In this document: positions 52,832 through 63,148 of the stretch, piece by piece
Layout: each line of letters begins with the position of its first letter
Position numbering within the stretch: position 1 is the first letter of the stretch
Assembly: GCA_965371245.1 (NCBI GenBank)
Contig: CBDUXT010000009.1
Span: forward strand, 1 to 64,000
From: CBDUXT01 sp965371245
Lineage (GTDB): Bacteria > Planctomycetota > Phycisphaerae > UBA1845
Reading direction: 5' to 3'
DNA length: 64,000 bases
The notes under the pieces: model-generated
The model's input: only the letters and a program-made list of their open reading frames with translations
Database searches by the model: none
What the model was told of the DNA's origin: nothing
Made by a program: the position numbers and the translations under genes

Positions 52832-53518
52832 CTACGCGGTCGCGTCCTTTCGATACACAAGAAGCACTCGTTCCAGCGTCTCATCAACGCAAGTCAGCTC
52901 ATAGGCGTGCGAGGGTTCCAGGCTAAAACCCAACCGTCTAAGCAACTCCTTGGCGTCGCGCTGCTCGGATGGCTCGAGTGACGCCGTCTTGAAGGCGACC
53001 AGCCGACCGCCGGCGGCCACGTGCCGCGCCGTCTGCTCGACGGCATTCGGAAGAGGTGCGAGGGCGCGGAACGTGACCAGATCGAACGCGGCGCCCGGCT
53101 GCCAGTGGCTGGAGTGCTCGTGGTGGCAGGCGAGGTTCGCCACGTCAATGCGTTCACAAGCGCGCCGCACAAAGTCGATCTTCTTCTTGGTGGCCTCGAT
53201 TGCGGTGATGGACCAGTCCGGTCGCATGACGGCCAGCGGCACGGCCGGAAAGCCGGCGCCGGTCCCAACATCGAGGACCGTGCGCCGAGCAATCCTGCGG
53301 TCTCTCGCCCACACCAAGAGAGCGAGCGAATCGGCGAAGTGCTTGACCGCGGCCTCGACCGGATCGACGATCCGCGTCAGATTCATGGTGCGATTGGCCT
53401 CGATCATGGCCAGGTAGTACGCGCGAAGCCGTTCAAGCTGATTCAGCTGGATGGGCAAATCCCACGCAGCCAGCGCGTTTGCCAGCGTCTTCTCGAACAG
53501 ATCCTCGGAGCGGCTCAT
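52832..53518 (-). CDS. rsmG: 16S rRNA (guanine527-N7)-methyltransferase
   Basis: 228 residues from ATG 53518; an upstream open frame to 53719 overlaps the divergent gene and lacks family features. RsmG motifs: NRTMNLTRIVDPVEAAVKHFADSL, VLDVGTGAGFPAVPLAVMRPDW (SAM site) and FRALAPLPNAVEQ. It methylates G527 of 16S rRNA at N7; loss gives low-level streptomycin resistance in other bacteria. In many genomes it is near gidA/parA, which are not present here. Confidence 0.92.
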   Translation of the reverse strand: MSRSEDLFEKTLANALAAWDLPIQLNQLERLRAYYLAMIEANRTMNLTRIVDPVEAAVKHFADSLALLVWARDRRIARRTVLDVGTGAGFPAVPLAVMRPDWSITAIEATKKKIDFVRRACERIDVANLACHHEHSSHWQPGAAFDLVTFRALAPLPNAVEQTARHVAAGGRLVAFKTASLEPSEQRDAKELLRRLGFSLEPSHAYELTCVDETLERVLLVYRKDATA

Positions 53519-53588
53519 CCGCGCATGTTGCGCGAAGCGCTTCACGGCTTCAAGCGCTTGGGAGCCGGGTGCCGATAGAACGAGCGGA

Positions 53589-54713
53589 ATGAGTTCCCGA
53601 AATCGAGACACCGCTGTGCTGGAACGACCGGCCGCCGTCGAAGGGACGACGCTTGAGCGCGAGGCCCGCGCGCGTCGCCTTTGGTACCACGACATCGGCC
53701 TCGTCGATGGACTGCGCACTCGGTTTCCCGAGGACTACGAGATCAACCCCGTGCTCCGGTCCGTCGATCGCGGCTCTCGGAGTTTGCTGGAGTGGATGGC
53801 GCCGCGCGTCTCGTCGGAGCTGGTTGGCCGATCCGTGCTCGACATCGGCTGTGCCGATGGTCTGTTCAGCTTCTGGGCTGCACGCGGCGGCGCCTCTCGC
53901 GTGGTCGGCGTGGAGCGGAACCGATACAACTTTGATCACGCTGAATGGCTCGCCGGTGCCCTCGACTTCGACAACGTCGAGTTTCTCTGGGGCGGAATCG
54001 AAAGCCATCTTCCCGCCGATCCGTTCGACGTCGTCTTCTGCGTCGGCCTGATCTACCACCTGGTTGATCCGCTGGGTGTGCTCCACCGTTTGCGGCAGCG
54101 TTGCCGGCAGAAGCTCGTCTTGGCCAGCGCGATCGACCTGCCCGACGGCGATGGCTCGCCGATGTCACGGCTCGATCGCTATGCCACGGGTGCCCACGGG
54201 GTCTGGTCGTTCAACGTGCCGATGGTCCGCCAGATGCTCACGACGGCCGGCTTCGAATTGATCGAGGAACATGCACCAGGGTCACCGAACCCGGATCGCT
54301 ATTACGCCGTGGCCTCGCCGGGCAAGTTCGAGGATCACCACATCTTCGCCGAGCGGGTCGATCAGGAGTTCCCCATCAACATCGACCGCCGGCGAGCGCG
54401 GGTGCGCGAGGTCTGGCGGTCGCTTGCGGAGAGAAACCGCGGGCCGGTGGCGCTATTCGGCGCGGGCACGCACACGCCCTGGCTGCTCAAGCAGGTAGCG
54501 GACATTCCCGGCGTCGAGGTGTCTTGCGTGCTGGACGATCGCATCGCGATCAGCGAGACCGTGGCCGGCCTCGCGGTCCATCGCCCGCCGCAGATCGATC
54601 CGAAGCAATTAAGTGCCGTCGTCCTGTCATCGTGGCATCAGACCGATGCCCTGGCCCGTCGAGCGGATGAACTGTTCGGCCGGTCGGTCGAGGTCATTCG
54701 GGTGGATGGGTAA
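53589..54713 (+). CDS. CmoB-like methyltransferase with extra Rossmann domain
   Basis: 374 residues from ATG 53589, divergent from rsmG with a 70-base gap. N-terminal region YHDIGLVDGLRTRFPEDYEIN and SAM domain VLDIGCADGLFSFWAARGGASRVVGVERN, FDVVFCVGLIYHLVDPLGVLHRL resemble CmoB (tRNA mo5U34) and DUF1698 methyltransferases. The C-terminal 100 residues (GPVALFGAGTHTPWLLKQV, VSCVLDDR, AVVLSSWHQTDAL) form a second Rossmann-like fold, found in C-terminal parts of sugar C-methyltransferases. That addition argues for a sugar or glycan substrate rather than tRNA. Confidence 0.75.
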   Translation: MSSRNRDTAVLERPAAVEGTTLEREARARRLWYHDIGLVDGLRTRFPEDYEINPVLRSVDRGSRSLLEWMAPRVSSELVGRSVLDIGCADGLFSFWAARGGASRVVGVERNRYNFDHAEWLAGALDFDNVEFLWGGIESHLPADPFDVVFCVGLIYHLVDPLGVLHRLRQRCRQKLVLASAIDLPDGDGSPMSRLDRYATGAHGVWSFNVPMVRQMLTTAGFELIEEHAPGSPNPDRYYAVASPGKFEDHHIFAERVDQEFPINIDRRRARVREVWRSLAERNRGPVALFGAGTHTPWLLKQVADIPGVEVSCVLDDRIAISETVAGLAVHRPPQIDPKQLSAVVLSSWHQTDALARRADELFGRSVEVIRVDG

Positions 54714-54849
54714 GGGCCGTCTCGACATGTGTAATCCGGGAACCCTGGCCTCGCACGCTGCGTGGCGACGCCGCCGAGAAGTCCATTGCGACCGCGATAC
54801 GGTTCGGATCACGTGGTTGCGAATGCTCTTTGCCTCACTACGACAAGCG

Positions 54850-57800
54850 TCATGGCTTCGCGGGTTTATCCGGGGCGCCCGTAGATCCGTAGCGTTGGAT
54901 CAGGTCCGTGTATCCGGCGTGATCCCTGAGCGGATCCCACCGGGGGTCCAGTTTCAGCAAAGCGGTGGAGAATCTACAAGGAATCTGAAGCAATCCCTCG
55001 ATATGTTCGAGCGCGGCATCGAAGTCGCCCACGGCCACATATATCAGGGCAAGGTCTTCCAAGCGCTTAGGTCCGACGAAGATGTCCCTCGAGACGGGAC
55101 ACAGTTCGAGCCCACGCTTTCCAGCCTCAATCGCATCGTCGGAGCGCCCGAGCTCGGCGTAAACCAGGCCGAGCGAACCGTAAACGCGGCAATCATCCGG
55201 ACGCTGCTCCCGTTGCTCCTCCAGGATGACGAGCGCCTTCTCATTGGCCGCTCGCGACAGCTCGGGCTTATTGTTGAATCTGTGGGCAAGACCACGGAGC
55301 TGGGCTTTAGTCAAGAACAGATCCTGGAACGCTGCGAATTCAAGTGGTGATTCCTCCAAGCCCTTGATCGCAGTATCGAATCGACGCGCATAGAACTCCA
55401 GCCGATACCCGGTCGCGAACACATACTGATTCGCCGGAGTGGTGAGGCCCTCTATGGCCGCGCGGGCCGCCTCCGGATCCCCACGCCAGAGAAAGAAATT
55501 CCAAGCGATGCCGTCATAGCCGTACTGTCGCTGCGGAGCGATCTCGATCATACGTTCAAAGATCTGATCGGCCTTCTCATAGTTACGCATGATCTGATAT
55601 GTTCCCGCGAGATTGGCCGCGCTATTCGCATCGCCTGGGTCCAGCGCGAGGGCCCAGATGAATTGCTCCAAAGCGACTTCGAGTTGCCCCTTTCTTCGCA
55701 GCACGGAACCGTAGATATCCAGAAATCGTGAATCGTTCGCGAGGGATTTACGCGCTACGGCGAGCGACGCCAAAGCCCGATCGTAGTCACGGTGGCATGA
55801 ATAGTAATAATTGCCCATGGCCAAGTGAGCATCGGGGAGGTCTGGATCAAGTTGCAAGGCGCGATCGACGGCTGCCTTGGACTCGGCTGCACGCGATGGT
55901 GATTGATCGAATCCGTAATGGTGCATCAGTGCGTGTCCAACTGACAGTTCAGCGTACGCTAATGCGAAGGACGGATCCAACTCTATGGCCTGTTCAAGCA
56001 ACCTGATCCCGGACTCGTACTTCTCATGCCCGAATTCCGAGTACCAGACGAATTCTCGAGCCTTCAGGAAGGCATCGTAGGCAGCCGTGTTGTTTGTTGG
56101 TCGATCGACCATGCCAGGAGCTTCTTCAGTGAGCAGTTCGACGGAAAGCTTGGCGGCGACTTGATCGGCCACCTCGCTCTGAATCTCGAACACGTCCGAG
56201 AGGCTTCGCGTGTAACTATCGCCCCAAAGCTGCGTTTGATCGCTGACCAGAATCAATTGGGCGTTGATGCGTACATTGTTGCCGGCACGTCGCACGCCGC
56301 CTTCGATTATGTATGTCACGCCGAGTTCTCGACCGATCTGGTCGATTGACTTGTCAGTCTTCTTGTATCGCATCGCTGAGGTGCGGGCGATGACGCCAAG
56401 TAATTCGGGGCGTAGCCGCCCGAGCCGCGTGATCATTTCCTCCGTCATTCCGTCGCTGAAGTACTCTTGCTCCGGATCGTTTCCGAGATTCGCGAACGGC
56501 AGAACGGCCAGCATAATCTTCTCGTTCTGATCTCTCGCGGTCGAACCCGACTTGGCATCAGGCTCTAGCCCAATACGTCGAAGCAGGTCATCGAAACGGG
56601 GATCGCCGTGCAAGGCCTTCCACATCGGGTCAATCTTCAGGAATGCGGTCCAGACTTCCCCGCTTTGATGCGCTCTCTCCAGCCAACGAAACGCTTCGTC
56701 CAAATCTCCCAGATTGGCATGGATGGAAGCGAAACCGCATGCGGGGACAAACTGTCGGCTTGCCAGCTGCGTGAGAACGTTCAGTTCATCCTGCGCCTCG
56801 GTTGTGCGTCCGGCCATTGCGTACGCAGCTCCGAGCATGCCTGCGGAAATGGATGCTCGCCCTCGTCTAGCATCGAGTAGCTTGAGTACCGGAATGGCCC
56901 GATCCGGCTGCCCATCGCTCATCAGCATCCAAGCGTATCTCACGTGGGCGGGCAGGAAATCCGGGGCCAGTTTCCTCGTGTCTTCGATGTGATCAAACGC
57001 TTCACGAACGCGTCCGGCGCAAAAGAGCGCCCAGGCTGTGTCCGTTTTGATGATAAGAGAGTTCGGCTCAAGCTCAGCAGCACGGCTGATCGCCGAAAGT
57101 GCCTCATCGAACCTACTTTGACTCATGAGCAGGGCGGAAGACCAGTGATAGAGCGTGCTATAGCGCGGACTCAGCGAGATGCCTCGTTTGAACGCCGCCT
57201 CAGCTTCCGCCCAATTCTGCTGGGACCACCCTTTCAGGTAGCCAAGTGATGCATACGCCTCGCCCATGGAGTCGTCGAGGCGAAGCGCCGTCTCAATGGC
57301 TTGCTCTGCTTGCGGAATCACTTCCTTCGGTGGACGGTAATAATGGGCAAGTAACAAGTAACAATCCGCCTTGCCCGCATACGCCTCCGCATACTCGGGA
57401 TCGAGCGAAATGGCGTGGTCAAACAGTTCGATAGCACCGGCGAACCCGTCTTCAGATCGAAGGTTCCACAGATGTCGAGCTTCCAGGTAGGCCCGGTGCG
57501 CGTCGGCATTGCTCGTGTCACTCTTTGCGAGTTCGATCTTTTCTTCTTGCGTCAGGCGAAGGCGAAGCGCATCCACAATGTTCTGCGTGATGTCCGCCTC
57601 GACGGCCATGATGTCCGTCAGCTCGCGGGCGTAGCGTTTGCTCCAAAGCTGCTGATTCGTGGACACGTCAACCAATTCCGCACGGATGGTCAGGCTGTTG
57701 CCACGGGCGTTGAGCTGGCCGGTCAGTACGACCGACACGCCGAGACTCTTCCCGAAGCTGCTGGCATCCTCCTTCGCGGGATCAAAGCGAAACGCTCCGC

Positions 57801-60444
57801 TACGCGAGATCACGCTCAAGCCCGACAGCCCGGACAGCTTGTCGATGATGCTCGCGGGAATCTCATTGCTGAGATAGTCGGTATCCGGATCCATGCTTAT
57901 GTTTTCGAATGGCAGAACAGCCAGGCGACGGTTGGTCTCGACCGTCAATTGAGGTCGCTGAGGCGGTTCAAAACCGACCCGCATCAGTACCTCATCAAAC
58001 CGGGGCAGATGGCGAATCGGATCCAGCCGCGGGTCAACCTGTAGATAGGGGATGCACTCGGCCCGGTCGTCGCACGCCTCGCTTATTTCGTCGAGTGCCT
58101 GGTCATATTCCTTGAGGCCGATCGAAATGGTAGCTACCTCGTACGGACAGACATAGTCGATATCCTTACGTTCTTTGAGCCGTTTTCTGATCGCCCTCGC
58201 TTCGACGGGCTGTTTTGCCACGGCCAGAACGCCGCCCAGCATGGCCCGAATCTGCGGAGCCTCCTCGCTTAGGGCAACAGCCCGGCGCAGATGACGGATG
58301 GCGTCTTCGTGGTTGCCAAGCTGGCTTTCGGCTAGGCCCGCCCATTGGTGCGCCGGCCAGTAGCTCGCGTCCACGGCCAGCGCGTCCATCGCGTCGCGAA
58401 CGCAGCGGTCGTACCGCCGGGTCGAGAACGCCACGCCATGAAAGGCGTCATTCGTGTATTTCAGCGCCGGGTCCAACTCGACGGACATGTCCAGTTGGGC
58501 GAGCGCTTCGTCCCCACGCTTCATGGCTGCAAGCCAATCGGCGTAAGCTAAACGAGCCTCGCCATGACTGGGGTTCACGTCCACTGCGCGTTTGAATTCC
58601 AACTCCGCGGCCGCCCATTCCCATTCATAATACATCAAGTATTTGCCCAGGGCGACGTGGGCCTCGGCGAGCCCGTCATCGAGCGCCAGCGCAGCTCGCG
58701 CTGCTTTCGCCATCTGGGGCATGGTTTCGCTCGGCGACAGGTGCGTGCTACTGAGGGCCAAGTAGGCCTGTGCCTTCGCCGCGTAGGCCAGGGCGAACCC
58801 AGAGTCGATGGCTAGCGCCGCATCAAAAAGCCCGATCGCCTCGCGACACGACCGGCGCGTTCCCTTCCGGGTGAGCTCTCGACCACGGGCATAGAGGTCG
58901 TAGGCGGTCCAGTTCACTTTCGGGGCGGCCGTCAGCAGTTGCTTCTCTGACGGCGTCAGCTCGATCCTGACCCCCTCCGCGACCGCCCGGGCCACGTCGT
59001 TGTAGATCTTCAGGATATCACCTTTATCGCGCTCGAAGTGATCCGACCAGATCTGTCGCTGCGTGTTCGCCTCTACGAGCCGGACCCGGATCTGTATGCG
59101 GTCGCCCACCTGCAGGGCGTCTCCGGTGACGAAGGCGTCCACCGAGATTTCGCGGGCGATCTGCGCCAGCGGCGGTTCGTTATCCTTGTAGCGCATCATC
59201 GTCCGGGCGTTGGTCACTTTCAGCGCGCTGATCTTGGCAAGATCGTCGGTGATCGCGCCCGTGATACCATCGACAAAATGACTCGGCATGGAGTCGCCCG
59301 AAAGGCTAATGAACGGCAGGACGGCAATGGAGCGAATCGACGACACACCGCCGGAAGCCGGCGCCGCAGTCCGCTCCGTGGTGTTTCCATCTCGACCCAT
59401 CCAGACGGCCGCGATCGTGATGACCACGGACACCACGCCGATGCCGATCCAGAATTCGCCGCGACGCGTTGGAGCGGACATCGCAGAGCCGGAAGGGATT
59501 GAGGACGCCGTCGAACTTGGCGGCAGAGAAGCAGGGGTTAGCGATGACACGGAATGAGGTTCGGAGAGATCGCTACCCGAATCCACTTCCTTCCGCAGTG
59601 CCCGTAACTCATTGCGGACGTCCTTGGCCGACTGGTATCGGTCCTCGGCGTTTTTCTCCAGACAGTGCTCGATGATTCGACCCAAGTGACGAGGCACCAC
59701 GCTGTTGAGTTCCTGCACCGGGCGCGGCGCGTCGCGCAGAATTGAAGAGGTCAGCGTCGCAGAGTTTTTTCCTTTGAACGGTCGCTGCCCCGTAGCCATC
59801 TCGTACAGCATCACGCCGAGGGAAAAGAGATCGGTTCGGTGATCCAGGTTCTCGCCCTGAAGCTGCTCGGGTGACATGTACGGGACGGTGCCGATGATCA
59901 CACCCCGACCCGTCAGCGGCGCCGACATCGTCACGTCGTCGGGCGAAGAACCGCCTTTACCGGCTGCGGTCAACTTGGCGAGACCAAAGTCGAGCACCTT
60001 GACCCGGCCTTCCTTGGTCACCATGACGTTGGCGGGTTTGAGGTCGCGGTGAACGATGCCCTTGCCATGAGCCGTGGCTAACGCATCGGCCATCGGGATC
60101 GCCAAGTCGAAGATCTGCCCAAGCGGCATGCCGCCAGGGGCCATCATGCGGTCGAGCGTATCGCCTTCCACCAGCTCCATGGCGATGAAACGATGCTTGC
60201 CTTCGTTATGGATCCCGTGGATCGTGACGATGTTGGGGTGGTTGAGGGTAGCGACAGTCTTGGCTTCTCGCTCGAATCGCTGCAACCGCTCCGGACTTGA
60301 CGCCACGTCGGCGGGCAGAACCTTGATAGCCACCTCGCGTCCGAGGGTTGTATCTTTGGCACGATAGACCTCGCCCATGCCCCCCGCGCCGAGGGGCGAG
60401 AGGATCTCATACGGGCCTAGTCTGGTGCCTGCTGCCAGCGGCAT
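54850..60444 (-). CDS. Ser/Thr kinase with three TolB-like/TPR modules
   Basis: 1,864 residues from ATG 60444 (GGAG upstream; an in-frame GTG at 60504 is possible). Kinase at about 12-275: GAGGMGEVY, catalytic lysine near 41 (AIKVLP), HRDLKPANV, DFGLAK and GTVPYMSPEQ, the PknB type. One membrane helix follows near 330-350 (GIGVVSVVITIAAVWMG). The outer part is three modules, each a TolB/FlgO-like domain (at about 375-505, 835-965 and 1310-1440; AVLPFxxLS...QLWSxxYxR) followed by 8-10 TPR-like repeats (SLDPEYAEAYAGKADCYLLLA). Many planctomycete kinases have one such module; three is unusual. It presumably senses a periplasmic ligand or partner. Confidence 0.88.
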   Translation of the reverse strand: MPLAAGTRLGPYEILSPLGAGGMGEVYRAKDTTLGREVAIKVLPADVASSPERLQRFEREAKTVATLNHPNIVTIHGIHNEGKHRFIAMELVEGDTLDRMMAPGGMPLGQIFDLAIPMADALATAHGKGIVHRDLKPANVMVTKEGRVKVLDFGLAKLTAAGKGGSSPDDVTMSAPLTGRGVIIGTVPYMSPEQLQGENLDHRTDLFSLGVMLYEMATGQRPFKGKNSATLTSSILRDAPRPVQELNSVVPRHLGRIIEHCLEKNAEDRYQSAKDVRNELRALRKEVDSGSDLSEPHSVSSLTPASLPPSSTASSIPSGSAMSAPTRRGEFWIGIGVVSVVITIAAVWMGRDGNTTERTAAPASGGVSSIRSIAVLPFISLSGDSMPSHFVDGITGAITDDLAKISALKVTNARTMMRYKDNEPPLAQIAREISVDAFVTGDALQVGDRIQIRVRLVEANTQRQIWSDHFERDKGDILKIYNDVARAVAEGVRIELTPSEKQLLTAAPKVNWTAYDLYARGRELTRKGTRRSCREAIGLFDAALAIDSGFALAYAAKAQAYLALSSTHLSPSETMPQMAKAARAALALDDGLAEAHVALGKYLMYYEWEWAAAELEFKRAVDVNPSHGEARLAYADWLAAMKRGDEALAQLDMSVELDPALKYTNDAFHGVAFSTRRYDRCVRDAMDALAVDASYWPAHQWAGLAESQLGNHEDAIRHLRRAVALSEEAPQIRAMLGGVLAVAKQPVEARAIRKRLKERKDIDYVCPYEVATISIGLKEYDQALDEISEACDDRAECIPYLQVDPRLDPIRHLPRFDEVLMRVGFEPPQRPQLTVETNRRLAVLPFENISMDPDTDYLSNEIPASIIDKLSGLSGLSVISRSGAFRFDPAKEDASSFGKSLGVSVVLTGQLNARGNSLTIRAELVDVSTNQQLWSKRYARELTDIMAVEADITQNIVDALRLRLTQEEKIELAKSDTSNADAHRAYLEARHLWNLRSEDGFAGAIELFDHAISLDPEYAEAYAGKADCYLLLAHYYRPPKEVIPQAEQAIETALRLDDSMGEAYASLGYLKGWSQQNWAEAEAAFKRGISLSPRYSTLYHWSSALLMSQSRFDEALSAISRAAELEPNSLIIKTDTAWALFCAGRVREAFDHIEDTRKLAPDFLPAHVRYAWMLMSDGQPDRAIPVLKLLDARRGRASISAGMLGAAYAMAGRTTEAQDELNVLTQLASRQFVPACGFASIHANLGDLDEAFRWLERAHQSGEVWTAFLKIDPMWKALHGDPRFDDLLRRIGLEPDAKSGSTARDQNEKIMLAVLPFANLGNDPEQEYFSDGMTEEMITRLGRLRPELLGVIARTSAMRYKKTDKSIDQIGRELGVTYIIEGGVRRAGNNVRINAQLILVSDQTQLWGDSYTRSLSDVFEIQSEVADQVAAKLSVELLTEEAPGMVDRPTNNTAAYDAFLKAREFVWYSEFGHEKYESGIRLLEQAIELDPSFALAYAELSVGHALMHHYGFDQSPSRAAESKAAVDRALQLDPDLPDAHLAMGNYYYSCHRDYDRALASLAVARKSLANDSRFLDIYGSVLRRKGQLEVALEQFIWALALDPGDANSAANLAGTYQIMRNYEKADQIFERMIEIAPQRQYGYDGIAWNFFLWRGDPEAARAAIEGLTTPANQYVFATGYRLEFYARRFDTAIKGLEESPLEFAAFQDLFLTKAQLRGLAHRFNNKPELSRAANEKALVILEEQREQRPDDCRVYGSLGLVYAELGRSDDAIEAGKRGLELCPVSRDIFVGPKRLEDLALIYVAVGDFDAALEHIEGLLQIPCRFSTALLKLDPRWDPLRDHAGYTDLIQRYGSTGAPDKPAKP

Positions 60445-60608
60445 GAGGGTGTCAGCTCCACGCGGGAAGCGCGTCGGCCTTGCGTCGTTGAGTGCCCTAT
60501 CCACCGTTCTATCACGCCATGAGCCTCCACACCAGCAGCATCATGGAAGATCTTGGGGAATTCGGTGATCTTGAAGGGCCGGCTCGCTGCGATAAATCAA
60601 ATAGCGCA

Positions 60609-61931
60609 TCACATCTCGTGCTCGCTACTTGCGGCCGCTTCGTCAGGCACATCCAGTGGCACCGAATGACACAACCGGCCTTCCGCCCGCGACGCCAGTT
60701 CTTTGTAGAGCCGCTGGTGGCGGTCCAGGAACCGATCGATCGTCCAGTGTCGCAGGGCATGAGCGCGAGCGGCCGAACCGGCGGCCTGGCGCGCTGCTTG
60801 GTCTTTCAGCACGCGCTGCAGCGTTGATGACAAAGCCTTCGCGTCGCCGGGTGGCACCAGAAACCCGGTCCGATCGTGCTCGATTTGTTCGTTGACCCCA
60901 TCGATGTCGAACGCGACCGCGGGCGTGCCGGAGGCCATGGTCTCGGTGACGACACACGGAAAGTTTTCCGCGAGGGACGTAAACAGCAACACGTCGGCGG
61001 CCGCGTAGGCCTTGGCCAGCGGCGTGCGGCTGGTTACGTAGCCGAGCGGGCGCACGTCGTGCATCGAGAGTGCCTCGACAAGCTCGGTGGTGTCGCCGGC
61101 GCCGGCAAGCAGGACGGTCAGGTTCTCCAGGGCGATGCGTTGAAGGGCGGCGACGGCGTGGTCGATGCCTTTGCGGGGGTCCTCGAGCCCCTGGGCAACA
61201 AGCAGGACAACCAGGCGATCAGGCGAAATCCCGATTTGTTTGCGGGCCGCCGCGCGACCGGGCTGGAACGTCTCGGTGTCCACCGCGTAGGGGATGATCC
61301 GCACGGTGCCGCGCGGGAACATGCCGCTCTCTGCCGCGGCTCGGCCCAGGTGCTCCGACGGAGTCACGATCGTCACCGGAAGCGCCTGGAACTGGGTTCG
61401 CTTGATGGCATGGAGCCGGTGTGTGCGGTCGAACGGCGTGACGAGCGGGTATCGGCCGAGTTGCGGACAGTCCCCGCACCGTGACCTCCATTTCTCACAA
61501 TCCATCGGAAACGCACATCCGCCCGTAAGTGGGAAGAAGTCGTGGAAGGTCCAGACGAGCGGGGCGCGCTCGGCCAGCCGGCGAACGTCGGTCAGGCTGA
61601 AGTAATGGCCGTGGACGTTGTGCAGATGGATGATATCGACCTCGGCGAGCGCGGATGAGTCACAAAAGCGGCCCGAGGCCGCGATCCCCAGGTTGAAGAA
61701 TCCCTTTCTTGCGTAGCGGTCGGTCCCTACCCGCGGTGCCGGGCTGTCGGAGAGGGGGCGCGTGTGATCCAGGTCTTCGTCGCCGCGGCGGCGACCGACC
61801 CAAAGATCCACCTGATGCCCGCGATCGCGCAGCCCGTCTCGCAGCAGCCGGACGATGGTCTCTGCCCCGCCGCCGTGGTCGGCCGAGTTGAGCAGCGCAA
61901 TTCGCAAGGGTCGGTCCGGGTCGTGGTTCAT
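60609..61931 (-). CDS. Family 4 glycosyltransferase
   Basis: 440 residues from ATG 61931 (a start at 62000 is possible but has a poor ribosome site). GT-B fold: LRIALLNSADHGGGAETIVRLL, IIHLHNVHGHYF, WTFHDFFPLTGGCAFPMDCE (typical of the WcaC/WbaZ group), VVLLVAQGLEDPRKGIDHAVAAL and FTSLAENFPCVVTETMASGTPAVAFD (the EX7E motif). A retaining transferase for surface glycan assembly. It is divergent from the methyltransferase gene at 62112. Confidence 0.88.
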   Translation of the reverse strand: MNHDPDRPLRIALLNSADHGGGAETIVRLLRDGLRDRGHQVDLWVGRRRGDEDLDHTRPLSDSPAPRVGTDRYARKGFFNLGIAASGRFCDSSALAEVDIIHLHNVHGHYFSLTDVRRLAERAPLVWTFHDFFPLTGGCAFPMDCEKWRSRCGDCPQLGRYPLVTPFDRTHRLHAIKRTQFQALPVTIVTPSEHLGRAAAESGMFPRGTVRIIPYAVDTETFQPGRAAARKQIGISPDRLVVLLVAQGLEDPRKGIDHAVAALQRIALENLTVLLAGAGDTTELVEALSMHDVRPLGYVTSRTPLAKAYAAADVLLFTSLAENFPCVVTETMASGTPAVAFDIDGVNEQIEHDRTGFLVPPGDAKALSSTLQRVLKDQAARQAAGSAARAHALRHWTIDRFLDRHQRLYKELASRAEGRLCHSVPLDVPDEAAASSEHEM

Positions 61932-62111
61932 CGATCGTATTATCGGCTCGCCCGGGCACGGTGCGCCGGTGCGTTGGAAGTCGAGGTTCACATCGAGCAT
62001 CCATCAAGCCCGCGTGGCGATTGTCCGATAACGTTCCAAGGCGATCCGCCACGACTCGCTCGGACGGATCGGCGAATCGCCCACTACTGATAGTATGGAA
62101 GGGGCTCGAAC

Positions 62112-63143
62112 GTGCAGCAAACTCTCGCCGCGCCGGCCGCTGGGATCGACGAGACCGTCGAACAGCCGCGGTACCCGTTTCCGAGACAGGTGCCGGTGTC
62201 GCTGATCGGCTCCGCGGTCGATCTGTTCACCCTGACCCGCGACTCGGACGCCGTTGTCGTGACGCCGAACATCCCGTTGCCGCGCCGATGCCAGATTAGG
62301 GCGGCAGCGCTGTTCGCGCAATCCCGCGGCATGCCCGACGTCAACACGGTGATGGGAAGGATGCTGTTTGAGCCGGGCTCGACCCTGCCGCAGCGCTTCA
62401 CGCCGTTCACCCGCGACCCGGATCGGCGGTTCCGCGAACTCTTCCTCCTCACGGAGACGACGCCGGACGATGCGCTTCTTACGTCGGCTGCCCGATGGCA
62501 CAATTGGCAGGCGGTGGCGACGCATCTGCTGAATGCGGCCGGCGTGACATGGAACGGGCTCTCCGCGCGAGACGTGGATGAGTTGATGGATGCCGAGCCC
62601 TGGCTCGAACCGCTCGAAGGCTGCATCCTTCACGCCCTGTCCGGGTGGAGCAGCAGGGCGGGGCGATGCATCGTCGAGATCGGCTCGCTTCGTGGACAGT
62701 CGCTGGCCATGTTGGCGCGCGGGCTGCGGGGCGTCGGCGGAGACGGAATGGTTCTCTCCGTTGATCCGCATCAAGTGCAGCCACACAATGCGACCGCCGT
62801 ACGAGTGGCACTGGCTCAGATCGGCCAAGAGCGTCGGCTGATTCAGTTCCCGTGTACGTCCGACGAAGCGTCAAAGATGATCCGGCCGGGATCAGCCTCG
62901 CTCGTGTTCGTTGATGGCGACCACGCGTACGAGCAGGTGGCGGCCGACTTCAGGAACTACCGCGATATTCTCGCCCCCGGCGGTTGCCTGCTGTTCCACG
63001 ACTACGGTTACGGTCTACACAACCAGAAGCCGGACGTGGTTCCCGATGTGCGCCGCGCGATCGACGATCATGTGCTCGTTGCGCGGGAATTCAAGCCGCT
63101 GCTGCTGGCGCACACGCTACTGGCGATGGTCAAGGAGGAGTAA
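62112..63143 (+). CDS. Methyltransf_24-type SAM methyltransferase
   Basis: 343 residues from GTG 62112. The last 170 residues are a class I methyltransferase: IVEIGSLRGQSLAMLARGL (SAM site), VLSVDPHQ, LVFVDGDHAYEQVAADFRNYRDILAPGG and LFHDYGYG, typical of the Methyltransf_24 family in glycan clusters and cephalosporin-hydroxylase-like O-methyltransferases. The N-terminal 150 residues are unrecognised. The stop is followed after 5 bases by a second methyltransferase gene whose AAGGAGG lies inside this gene's 3' end. Confidence 0.8.
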   Translation: MQQTLAAPAAGIDETVEQPRYPFPRQVPVSLIGSAVDLFTLTRDSDAVVVTPNIPLPRRCQIRAAALFAQSRGMPDVNTVMGRMLFEPGSTLPQRFTPFTRDPDRRFRELFLLTETTPDDALLTSAARWHNWQAVATHLLNAAGVTWNGLSARDVDELMDAEPWLEPLEGCILHALSGWSSRAGRCIVEIGSLRGQSLAMLARGLRGVGGDGMVLSVDPHQVQPHNATAVRVALAQIGQERRLIQFPCTSDEASKMIRPGSASLVFVDGDHAYEQVAADFRNYRDILAPGGCLLFHDYGYGLHNQKPDVVPDVRRAIDDHVLVAREFKPLLLAHTLLAMVKEE

Positions 63144-63148
63144 CGCTG

